The notes beneath the pieces were generated by a model that worked only from the letters and a program-made list of their open reading frames with translations, was not told the origin of the DNA and did not search any database. From an uncultured Oribacterium sp. (lineage in GTDB: Bacteria; Bacillota; Clostridia; Lachnospirales; Lachnospiraceae), in contig CAAGRO010000061.1 in assembly GCA_900772695.1 (NCBI GenBank), forward strand, positions 1 to 5,428: a DNA stretch of 5,428 nucleotides, in the 5' to 3' direction. How positions within the stretch are numbered: the stretch's first letter is position 1; the number at the start of each line of letters is the position of its first letter. A program made the translations under genes and the position numbers. Below, piece by piece: positions 1 through 5,121 of this stretch.

Positions 1-121
1 CGCCGTTCTTGATTTCCAGCAGGTTCACGTCATGCTGTGACGGATACGCCTCCTCGCCGAGCGAATCGAGCGTCGTGTCCTTCGGCACCTCGATGGCACA
101 TTGCAGAGGGCTTAGTGCTTC
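1..121 (-). CDS. Possible 5' fragment of a divergent gene, maybe TGS-like N-terminus (partial, runs off the left edge)
   Basis: Read on the minus strand from about 121 down to 1, one frame is open and protein-like. It contains AIEVPKDTTLDSLGEEAY followed by a stretch ending LLEIKNG. An in-frame stop lies at 124-122, so this can only be the start of a gene running off the left edge. The pattern 'I-x-V-P-x-x-T-T-L ... L-x-x-x-N-G' resembles the small N-terminal TGS domain of Firmicutes nucleoside (uridine) kinases or threonyl-tRNA synthetases, but this is recall of a pattern on about 40 residues. No convincing start is visible. A GTG at 88-86 lacks a ribosome site, and an ATG at 101-99 is one base out of frame, so a frameshift or sequence error is possible. 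It could also be chance. Treat as tentative. Confidence 0.3.
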
Positions 122-195
122 TTAGAGATGGGATTTTAGAGTCTTCCGAACGCGCAGTATTGTGTTTCTGTTCCGGGCCCTCCGATACTCATTCG

Positions 196-211
196 CCACA
201 ACATGTTGTGG
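196..211. promoter_or_regulatory. Perfect 16-bp palindrome, candidate operator
   Basis: CCACAACATGTTGTGG equals its own reverse complement over all 16 bases, and symmetry ends at 195/212. Its right half (206-211) coincides with the likely -35 hexamer of the reductase promoter, so a dimeric regulator bound here would block RNA polymerase. I do not recognise the site. It has TTGTG half-sites but in the opposite order to a Rex box, and it lacks the spacing of LexA or FNR sites. The regulator is not in this window. Confidence 0.5.
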
Positions 212-234
212 ATTTACGCCTGATATGTTAAAAT
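206..234 (+). promoter_or_regulatory. Predicted sigma-70-type promoter for the flavin reductase
   Basis: TTGTGG (206-211), a 17-base spacer, and TAAAAT (229-234) form a housekeeping-type promoter about 40 bases before the reductase start. The -10 is one base from consensus, and the -35 keeps TTG only. The region is locally AT-rich (about 224-250), unlike the coding DNA around it. The -35 lies inside the 16-bp palindrome, which suggests repression rather than constitutive expression. Predicted from sequence only. Confidence 0.5.
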
Positions 235-272
235 ATTATCGTATTTTTGTAGTACGTGAATAAGGAGGAACT

Positions 273-2822
273 ATGAAAAAAATCGTAAGTGGTGCGATGG
301 CGCTCTGCCTCGTCGCATCGATGACGGCCTGCTCATCCGGAAAGCCTGCAGAGACGACAGCGGCAGCTACGGAAGCAGCGAAGCAGTACGTGGCTGGCAC
401 CTACTCGGCATCCGAGGAGGGCTTCGCCGGTAAGGTAACGGTCACCATCACGACCAGTGAGTCGGAGATCACGGATGTGAAGGTCGAGGGACCGAATGAG
501 ACCCCGGACAAGGGTGGCGTAGCGATGGAGCAGCTGCAGGGCGAGCTTCTGAAGGCACAGTCCGCAGAGGTGGACGCGGTCAGTGGTTCGACCGTGACCA
601 GTGATGCCGTAAAGAAGGCGATGGCCGCAGCGATCGAGAAGGCGAAGAGTGGCGATGCGTCGACCGGTTCGGATGAGGCGCTTGCATTCACCGCAGGTAC
701 CTATACCGGATCCGGCGTGGGCTATAACGGCCCGACGACCGTAGAGGTCACCTTCGATGACAGTAAGATCACCGATATCAAGATCGTGGATACGAAGGAG
801 ACCGCACATGCAGGTGATACCGCATTTGAGGTACTCATTCCGCAGATGATCGAGGCCAACGGTACCGGCGTCGACGCCGTGTCCGGTGCAACCTTCTCTT
901 CGAAGGCCCTGAAGACCGCAGTCAATGATGCTGCAGAGCAGGCTGGTGTAACCAACCTCGATGCGTTTAAGGTAAACACCCTCGAGGTAAAGGCACAGGA
1001 TCCGATCGAGGATACCTGGGATGTGGTTGTCGTCGGTGGTGGCGGAGCCGGTATGGCAGCGGCAGCACAGGCAGCACAGAACGGTGAGAGCGTACTCGTG
1101 ATCGAGAAGAACGTCGAGGTCGGTGGTAATACCCTCGTATCCGGCGGTCAGTATCAGTCCGTGATGCCGTATCTCGTATGGGATGCAGAGAATCCGGATG
1201 CGACGACCGGTATCGGCTTCGATGGAAATGAGTACAACAAGGTGAAGTCCGTACAGGGCTGTATCGATGAGCTGAAGACCATCTACAACTGGTCCGAGGA
1301 GCCGTTCGATGAGGATTACTACGATACAAACGAGTATGTAGCCGGTGATATCGAGGAGCTTTCGAAGCACGGTGTGGTCGCTGAGTATCTCCCGACCCTT
1401 CAGGCACTCAAGAAAGAAATCAAGGCATACCTCGACTGGGCACAGCCGAAGCTCGACGCCGGCACACCGGAGTCCGATCTGACCCTGTTCTCAACGGTTA
1501 ACCTTCACATCTTCCAGAGCTACTATGGCGGTCTCCGTCAGAGCGCGGATAAGTCCAGCTGGATCTGGGGCGACGTCGATCTCGTTTCCCAGTTCATCGA
1601 GGATGGTCAGGATCTGAAGCCATGGCTCGAGGCGATGGGCTCGACTTTCGTCGAGGATACACAGCCGACCCTGATCGGTGCCCTCTGGTACAGAGAGAAT
1701 CAGTTCATCGGTGCCAATGTTGATACCGATGGGGATGGACAGACCGAGGAGTACGCAGGCAGATGGGGCACTTACTTCGTAGCTCCGATGACCTCCTTCC
1801 TGAATGCCAACGAGCACAACCAGATCATGACACGTACCACCGCCGAGGAGCTGATCCAGGAGGATGGCCGTGTAACGGGTGTGAAGGCGACGATGTATGA
1901 TGGTACAGCGGTCACTGCACATGCGAAGAAGGGTGTCGTACTCGCCACCGGTGGTTATGCCGCCAACATTCAGAAGGTCGTAGAGACCAACGAGTACTGG
2001 GATCCGGAATATCTTAACGATAAGACCGAGACCACAAACCGCAGCTCGCTGCAGGGCGACGGTATCACGATGGCAGAGGCAGTCGGTGCCGCAACAACCG
2101 GTATGGGCTTTACACAGCTGATGCCGATCTCCTGGGTAGACAATGGTGACCTCGCATTCGGCGGCGGTGACTATGCCGTTTACATCAACCCGACGACCGG
2201 CAAGCGTTTCGTAGACGAGACCTCTGAGCGTGACGTTCTGTCCCTCGGTGAGTTCCGCAACGGTATCGAGTGGAACGGCCACAAGGGCGTCTTCATCGAG
2301 ATTGCCAATGCAGCTACCCCGATTCCTGGACCATATCCTTACAAGGATGAGGACGTCGAGGGTCGTCAGTATGTCAGAACCATCGGCGAGATCGCGGATG
2401 TGCTGAAGGCAGAGGGCTTCGATACAGATGTCGAGACCATCAAGGCGACCATCGAGGATTACGATCAGGCAATCATCAACGGCACACAGCCACAGGATGT
2501 CAGCAAGAAGCAGTTCTCTGCACTGATCGGCGACTGCGAGAAGAACGAGGACGGTTCCTATAAGGCCGACACCTATAAGCTCGACGATGCGAAGCTTCGT
2601 ATCCGCTTCCTCGCTCCGTCGACGCACCACACCATGGGCGGTATCAGCGTAGACGTGAAGCGTCACGTACTTGATGCAGACGGAAAGGCCATCGAAGGCC
2701 TGTATGCAGCTGGTGAGGTAACTGGTGGTATCCACGGTGGTAACCGTCTCGGCGGTAACGCGATCACGGAGATCTTCGTTTCCGGTCGTACCGCTGCAAA
2801 CGCGATCAGCGAGGATAACTAA
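273..2822 (+). CDS. Surface lipoprotein flavin reductase: two FMN-binding domains plus FAD-dependent fumarate-reductase-like domain
   Basis: Predicted extracytosolic reductase of an unsaturated organic acid, anchored to the outer face of the membrane. Residues 1-20 are a lipoprotein signal ending in lipobox MTAC (Cys20), followed by an Ala/Thr/Glu linker. FMN-binding domains span about 39-124 and 139-222. Their flavinylation motifs are DAVSGST (101-107) and DAVSGAT (201-207), where ApbE would attach FMN to Thr107 and Thr207. The FAD domain begins at about 249: GGGGAG (255-260), Glu278, GGN (284-286), GDG (595-597). By family alignment from memory, SERD Arg653 is the catalytic acid, HHTMGG (785-790) and NRLGGNA (824-830, Arg825) bind substrate, but Met617 sits where fumarate reductases have His (QLMP). 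There is no CxxCH haem motif, so electrons probably arrive through FMN. ATG 273 follows AAGGAGG at 262-268. Narrow codon choice suggests high expression. The gene stands alone; no apbE is in the window. Fumarate, urocanate, acrylate- or cinnamate-type acids are all possible substrates. Confidence 0.92.
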   Translation: MKKIVSGAMALCLVASMTACSSGKPAETTAAATEAAKQYVAGTYSASEEGFAGKVTVTITTSESEITDVKVEGPNETPDKGGVAMEQLQGELLKAQSAEVDAVSGSTVTSDAVKKAMAAAIEKAKSGDASTGSDEALAFTAGTYTGSGVGYNGPTTVEVTFDDSKITDIKIVDTKETAHAGDTAFEVLIPQMIEANGTGVDAVSGATFSSKALKTAVNDAAEQAGVTNLDAFKVNTLEVKAQDPIEDTWDVVVVGGGGAGMAAAAQAAQNGESVLVIEKNVEVGGNTLVSGGQYQSVMPYLVWDAENPDATTGIGFDGNEYNKVKSVQGCIDELKTIYNWSEEPFDEDYYDTNEYVAGDIEELSKHGVVAEYLPTLQALKKEIKAYLDWAQPKLDAGTPESDLTLFSTVNLHIFQSYYGGLRQSADKSSWIWGDVDLVSQFIEDGQDLKPWLEAMGSTFVEDTQPTLIGALWYRENQFIGANVDTDGDGQTEEYAGRWGTYFVAPMTSFLNANEHNQIMTRTTAEELIQEDGRVTGVKATMYDGTAVTAHAKKGVVLATGGYAANIQKVVETNEYWDPEYLNDKTETTNRSSLQGDGITMAEAVGAATTGMGFTQLMPISWVDNGDLAFGGGDYAVYINPTTGKRFVDETSERDVLSLGEFRNGIEWNGHKGVFIEIANAATPIPGPYPYKDEDVEGRQYVRTIGEIADVLKAEGFDTDVETIKATIEDYDQAIINGTQPQDVSKKQFSALIGDCEKNEDGSYKADTYKLDDAKLRIRFLAPSTHHTMGGISVDVKRHVLDADGKAIEGLYAAGEVTGGIHGGNRLGGNAITEIFVSGRTAANAISEDN

Positions 2823-2832
2823 ACTGTAGAGA

Positions 2833-2898
2833 GAACGTTCAGAAACCCTACTGTGTGACGGTTCAGCTGGCTGACTGCCGCTGAACGGACAGATGATC
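2833..2898 (+). repeat. Unit A of a diverged 66-bp tandem pair, with hairpin
   Basis: This unit begins with GAACGTTCAGAAAC (2833-2846), repeated exactly at the start of unit B 66 bases later. After an 11-base variable spacer comes ACG, then a hairpin: GTTCAGC (2861-2867) pairs with GCTGAAC (2880-2886), then a bulged T2868, then GGC (2869-2871) with GCC (2877-2879) around a 5-base loop. No T-run follows, so it is not an intrinsic terminator. It lies 11 bases after the reductase stop, hence in its 3' untranslated region if transcribed. It may be an RNA stability element or a DNA-level repeat; the role is unknown. Confidence 0.6.
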
Positions 2899-2965
2899 GA
2901 ACGTTCAGAAACTGAAAAACCAAACGATTCAGTCGGCGGTCCACCGGACGGCTGGCTGAATGATT
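2899..2965 (+). repeat. Unit B of a diverged 66-bp tandem pair, with long hairpin
   Basis: It opens with the same 14 bases (2899-2912) and the same 11-base offset to ACG (2924-2926) as unit A. The following hairpin is longer: 2927-2937 pairs with 2951-2961 (11 pairs, two of them G-T), then one G/G mismatch (2938/2950), then GTCC (2939-2942) with GGAC (2946-2949) around a 3-base loop. The outermost pair is A-T where unit A has G-C, a compensatory change. TTCAG-AAA-CTGAA (2904-2916) could form a further small stem. No T-run follows. Confidence 0.6.
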
Positions 2966-2983
2966 ACAAAAATACCATGTATG

Positions 2984-3010
2984 GGCCGCTCCGAAAGGGG
3001 CGGCCTTCTT
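2984..3010 (+). terminator. Intrinsic terminator after the flavin reductase
   Basis: A nine-pair GC-rich stem joins 2984-2992 to 2997-3005, with one G-T pair and a GAAA tetraloop. It is followed by TTCTTGATTATT. It lies about 160 bases after the reductase stop and should end that transcript, with both upstream hairpins inside it. The tail is interrupted by C and G, so some read-through is possible. Confidence 0.85.
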
Positions 3011-3037
3011 GATTATTCAGCACATCCATACTATGAT
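3009..3037 (+). promoter_or_regulatory. Predicted promoter for the zinc-ribbon membrane protein
   Basis: TTGATT (3009-3014), a 17-base spacer and TATGAT (3032-3037) match the sigma-70 pattern at four and five of six positions. The -35 lies in the T-rich tail of the preceding terminator. Transcription from about 3044 would give a leader of about 124 bases before the start at 3168. Predicted from sequence only. Confidence 0.5.
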
Positions 3038-3076
3038 GGAGGCTACATTTGTTTTTCGGTAACTGTTCAGCGATGC

Positions 3077-3091
3077 CGCCCCTCCGGGGCG
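3077..3091 (+). promoter_or_regulatory. Leader hairpin (CGCCCC / GGGGCG)
   Basis: CGCCCC (3077-3082) and GGGGCG (3086-3091) form a perfect six-pair GC stem with loop TCC in the predicted leader of the zinc-ribbon gene. The nearest T-run is about 20 bases downstream, so it is not a typical terminator. CCTC at 3081-3084 could instead pair with the GAGG of either downstream ribosome site, so a translational control role is conceivable but unproven. Confidence 0.35.
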
Positions 3092-3164
3092 CCTGCCTGA
3101 GCGCTAACGTTTTTGAGGTGAGCACCGGTGCTCCTGCCTGAGCGCTTACAATTTTCGAGGTGAG
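3092..3164 (+). repeat. Imperfect direct repeat carrying a ribosome-site sequence twice, flanking a 14-bp palindrome
   Basis: CCTGCCTGAGCGCT at 3092-3105 recurs at 3133-3146 (period 41). Both copies run through a T-rich stretch into GAGGTGAG (3115-3122 and 3157-3164), differing by a few substitutions and one indel. Between them is the perfect 14-bp palindrome GAGCACCGGTGCTC (3120-3133), which overlaps the first GAGGTGAG. Only the second copy serves the zinc-ribbon gene. The first is positioned for a GTG at 3128. This looks like a small tandem duplication of a leader segment. Confidence 0.6.
3128..3163 (+). CDS. Possible 11-codon leader peptide upstream of the zinc-ribbon gene
   Basis: GTG at 3128 follows GAGGTGAG (3115-3122) by five bases and opens a short frame encoding MLLPERLQFSR, stopping at TGA 3161-3163. 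The stop lies within the ribosome site of the zinc-ribbon gene, four bases before its ATG at 3168, a layout suited to translational coupling. The peptide resembles nothing I recognise, and a frame this short can occur by chance. Its only support is the duplicated ribosome-site sequence and the spacing. Confidence 0.22.
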   Translation: MLLPERLQFSR

Positions 3165-3167
3165 TAG

Positions 3168-3869
3168 ATGAGATGTCCGAAATGTGGAGCTGAGATATCA
3201 GATTATGCAAGTCACTGTCCGGCGTGTGGCACGCCGATCGTGAAGATCCGGCCGAAGCGTGTCTGCACAAACTGCGGTGCGGAGGTGCCGGATGATGCGA
3301 CGGTATGTCCTGGCTGTGGTCGGCCCGTGAAGCGACGCGAACACCAGCAGTCCCATGCGGCCAATGCAGGCGGCGCGAACGCAGGTGACGCTGCAGCGAT
3401 GCATGGCAGCGGTTCGAACGCAGGTGGTGCTTCATCGACACATGGCATCGGCTTTATGGCGCGCATCCTTGAGAGCTGGTCGCGTGATAAGTATGCCTGG
3501 CTGCAGGCGGTGCTTCCGATCATCCTTGCCTTTCTCTATCATATCAATCTGCTGCAGGATAAGATGTCGTTTAATCTGATGAACACGGCACTCATCTTCG
3601 AGGGACTGATTTTCTTCTTCGGCTACCTCGATGTGAAGGAAATCAGCCAGCGCCCGGAGATGTACGGTGGCGTTGCCTTCAGCAGCCGCTACATGTACCT
3701 GAGCTATTTCCTTCCGGTGATGAGCTTCTTCGAACGGCGCCAGCTGCCGGGCATGAAGCGAAACGCGCTCTACCCGATCGTCCACGCCGTGCTCCTCGCG
3801 ATTTTCGTCATCCTGATGCTCTTCACCTCGGATGAAGTGATGCTCCTCGAAGTCGGCGGTGCATTATAA
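3168..3869 (+). CDS. Double zinc-ribbon, multi-pass membrane protein of unknown function
   Basis: A 233-residue protein. Two N-terminal zinc ribbons each carry two CxxC knuckles: Cys3/6/17/20 and Cys33/36/47/50, probably each binding one zinc in the cytoplasm. A low-complexity Ala/Gly/Asn/His linker follows (about 58-95) in which NAG[GD]A recurs at 66, 71 and 84. The C-terminal half is hydrophobic, with likely membrane segments at about 112-129, 138-154, 175-188 (shorter, less certain) and 203-219. ATG 3168 follows GAGGTGAG (3157-3164). Zinc-ribbon plus transmembrane proteins of this shape are common in Firmicutes and mostly uncharacterised. Proposed roles for relatives include membrane-protein scaffolding or stress sensing, but nothing here decides. 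It has its own promoter and terminator, so it is probably transcribed alone. Confidence 0.85.
   Translation: MRCPKCGAEISDYASHCPACGTPIVKIRPKRVCTNCGAEVPDDATVCPGCGRPVKRREHQQSHAANAGGANAGDAAAMHGSGSNAGGASSTHGIGFMARILESWSRDKYAWLQAVLPIILAFLYHINLLQDKMSFNLMNTALIFEGLIFFFGYLDVKEISQRPEMYGGVAFSSRYMYLSYFLPVMSFFERRQLPGMKRNALYPIVHAVLLAIFVILMLFTSDEVMLLEVGGAL
3376..3426 (+). repeat. Short in-frame repeat in the zinc-ribbon protein linker
   Basis: CGAACGCAGGTG occurs at 3376-3387 and 3415-3426, exactly 39 bases (13 codons) apart, each encoding part of an Asn-Ala-Gly motif followed by an Ala/Ser-rich stretch and His-Gly. This suggests the linker grew by in-frame duplication. Linker length may differ between strains. 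Confidence 0.5.
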
Positions 3870-3890
3870 GAAATTCCATGATTGTGTCCT

Positions 3891-3930
3891 CGGAGGGCCT
3901 GCAGCAGCTCTGTTGCAGGCCCTCCGTATT
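3891..3930 (+). terminator. Strong intrinsic terminator after the zinc-ribbon protein
   Basis: CGGAGGGCCTGCA (3891-3903) pairs perfectly with TGCAGGCCCTCCG (3914-3926). Three more pairs inside (3904-3906 with 3911-3913, one of them G-T) leave a four-base loop. The stem is followed by TATTTTA. It lies 21 bases after the zinc-ribbon stop. The near-symmetry means it could act on the opposite strand too, but no minus-strand gene ends here. Confidence 0.92.
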
Positions 3931-3937
3931 TTACCGG

Positions 3938-3966
3938 TTTACTAAAGCCGGGGAAGCTGATAAGAT
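3938..3966 (+). promoter_or_regulatory. Weak candidate promoter for the FliB-family gene
   Basis: TTTACT (3938-3943), 17 bases, then TAAGAT (3961-3966), each matching consensus at four of six positions. A strong terminator upstream means the FliB gene needs its own promoter in the roughly 80 bases available, and this is the best candidate. An overlapping GATAAT (3964-3969) is an alternative -10 with a poor 20-base spacer. Confidence 0.35.
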
Positions 3967-3975
3967 AATGATGAG

Positions 3976-3992
3976 TATTCCGTGAAGGAATA
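3976..3992 (+). promoter_or_regulatory. Small inverted repeat just before the FliB ribosome site
   Basis: TATTCC (3976-3981) and GGAATA (3987-3992) are perfect inverted arms around GTGAA. They end six bases before the AGGAGG at 3999-4004. This could be an operator or a small leader hairpin; the AT-rich stem is weak as RNA. Confidence 0.3.
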
Positions 3993-4008
3993 AGAGACAG
4001 GAGGAACT

Positions 4009-5121
4009 GTGAACGAGAAGAGGAAGCCGGTGATCGAGCCGGATTTTTATGGGGATTTCCGCTGTATCGGTGGGCAATGCTCTTTCACCTGCTGCAAGGA
4101 GTGGAAGATCGCGGTCGACCACGAGACGAAGAAGCGCTGGCGGAAGCTGAGCGTGCCGGAGGCAGTGCTGGAATGCGGTCGTGTGCCGGAACATGCATGC
4201 CGTTCAACCTTAGATAAAGCGCAGCTCAGCCAGTTCGTGGTGAAGAAGGATGGCGGTGAGATCATCGAGCTTCTGCCGAATATGCGCTGTCCGTTCCTGG
4301 AGGATACGGAGCTCTGTCGACTGGTGCTCGACTACGGAGAAGCGTGCCTTTCCGAAACCTGTCATGTATTTCCGAGGGAAACGCATGAATTCCCTGATCG
4401 GACGGAGCGCACACTCGTCAGCTGCTGTCCGGAAATCGTGGATCGTCTGCATGAACTAAAGGAGCTGCACTTCACGAATCTCCCGTATCAGGACCGGGCG
4501 TTTCTGTTGGAAAGAAACGCGGTAGGGTGTAAAGAGCGAGACGCGGTTGCATATCGAGACCGGGCGTTCCTACTGGAAGGAAAAGACAAGCTGTTTCAGA
4601 TCCGAAACATCATGATGTACTGGCTCAAGGATGCGTCGGTTTCGAACGAAGTCAATCTGAAGCGCTGTCTGTTCATGATTCTGGATCTCTTTGATAAGAA
4701 AAAGAAAGGAAAGACGCTGGATCCGGGTGAGTGCCTGAAAGAGGACGATGTTCAGAAGCTGACGGAGATGATTCTTGCGATGCCAAAGGATATGCAGGCG
4801 TCGATCGAGGAGCAGAATGCGCTGTTCCTCGATATCACGGAGAACTACCGGAAGGAAGGGCGCTATCAGGGACTGTTGAATCCGCTCTATGCGATGGCAG
4901 AGCAGCTGAGTCGTGAATTTGAGGAAGCGGAGCCTGTGCGGATGGATGAAATCTGTGCGTTGCGTGCAGATGTTGTGGCTGCCTATGCGCCGCTTCTCCG
5001 GAATTACCTCGTGGCGGAAGCATTCGCCACGCTGCTGATCCCGGCGGATTCTCGAAGCTGTCGCAGAGATACACCTCGATCTCATCACCGTCATACCCAG
5101 TCATCCGCGCGATCAGGATAA
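4009..5121 (+). CDS. fliB: Flagellin lysine-N-methylase FliB homologue; frame genuine to 5043, then broken by an inverted segment
   Basis: FliB-family proteins methylate surface lysines of flagellin and carry a cysteine-bound iron-sulfur cluster. This protein has the expected N-terminal pattern: DF-x-CIGGQC-x3-CC (Cys19, 24, 28, 29), RCPFL (Cys94), Cys103, a Gly-Glu-x-CLSETC segment (Cys113, 118) followed by FPR, and SCCPE (Cys139, 140). A mostly helical C-terminal part includes RNYLV (331-335), typical of the family. GTG 4009 follows AGGAGG (3999-4004). DRAFLLE occurs twice (162-168 and 184-190), a local duplication. From residue 346 the frame is antisense sequence: the last 25 residues before TAA 5119-5121 do not belong. 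Joining codon 345 to the minus-strand reading from 5380 to 5045 adds 112 family-like residues, 457 in all, with no stop yet. No flagellar genes are in the window, so flagellin as substrate is an inference from the family. Confidence 0.85.
   Translation: MNEKRKPVIEPDFYGDFRCIGGQCSFTCCKEWKIAVDHETKKRWRKLSVPEAVLECGRVPEHACRSTLDKAQLSQFVVKKDGGEIIELLPNMRCPFLEDTELCRLVLDYGEACLSETCHVFPRETHEFPDRTERTLVSCCPEIVDRLHELKELHFTNLPYQDRAFLLERNAVGCKERDAVAYRDRAFLLEGKDKLFQIRNIMMYWLKDASVSNEVNLKRCLFMILDLFDKKKKGKTLDPGECLKEDDVQKLTEMILAMPKDMQASIEEQNALFLDITENYRKEGRYQGLLNPLYAMAEQLSREFEEAEPVRMDEICALRADVVAAYAPLLRNYLVAEAFATLLIPADSRSCRRDTPRSHHRHTQSSARSG
4492..4578 (+). repeat. 22-codon internal duplication in the FliB homologue
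   Basis: The heptapeptide DRAFLLE is encoded at 4492-4512 and again at 4558-4578, 66 bases apart. GACCGGGCGTT is identical in both, with later third-position differences (TTTCTGTTG versus TTCCTACTG). Between them a related hexapeptide also recurs (ERNAVG, ERDAVA). The duplication lies after the cysteine domain, where the family tolerates length change, and has had time to diverge. Confidence 0.65.
4996..5044 (+). repeat. Left 49-bp arm of a perfect inverted repeat
   Basis: These 49 bases are the exact reverse complement of 5380-5428. The arm encodes LRNYLVAEAFATLLIP of the FliB homologue in the correct frame, starting on codon 330. It ends in the self-complementary tetranucleotide CCGG (5041-5044), after which the two copies diverge. 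Confidence 0.95.

Noticed and set aside
196..211. Rex redox-sensor site
   Set aside because: Rex sites read TTGTGA ... TCACAA. This palindrome has the half-sites in the opposite order.
37..231. 64-codon plus-strand frame before the reductase
   Set aside because: It has no ribosome site, runs through the predicted promoter and palindrome, and has a composition unlike a real protein.
333..1370. 345-codon minus-strand open frame opposite the reductase
   Set aside because: It is a shadow of the strongly biased codon use of the plus-strand gene. The translation is Leu/Arg/Cys-rich with no domain pattern, while the plus strand has full family motifs.
1491..2735. 414-codon minus-strand open frame opposite the reductase
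   Set aside because: Same cause. It lies antisense to conserved FAD-domain motifs and shows no recognisable protein features.
273..2822. Flavocytochrome with haem domain
   Set aside because: There is no CxxCH motif anywhere in the protein. The N-terminal part is two FMN-binding domains instead.
2833..2912. GAACGTTC copies as LexA-type SOS boxes
   Set aside because: Gram-positive LexA sites need four bases between GAAC and GTTC; these have none, and they lie after a gene, not before one.
2833..2965. CRISPR array
   Set aside because: There are only two units with short shared blocks, diverged hairpins and no cas genes.
3073..3141. 22-codon plus-strand frame in the zinc-ribbon leader
   Set aside because: No ribosome site precedes its ATG. 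It spans the GC hairpin and looks incidental.
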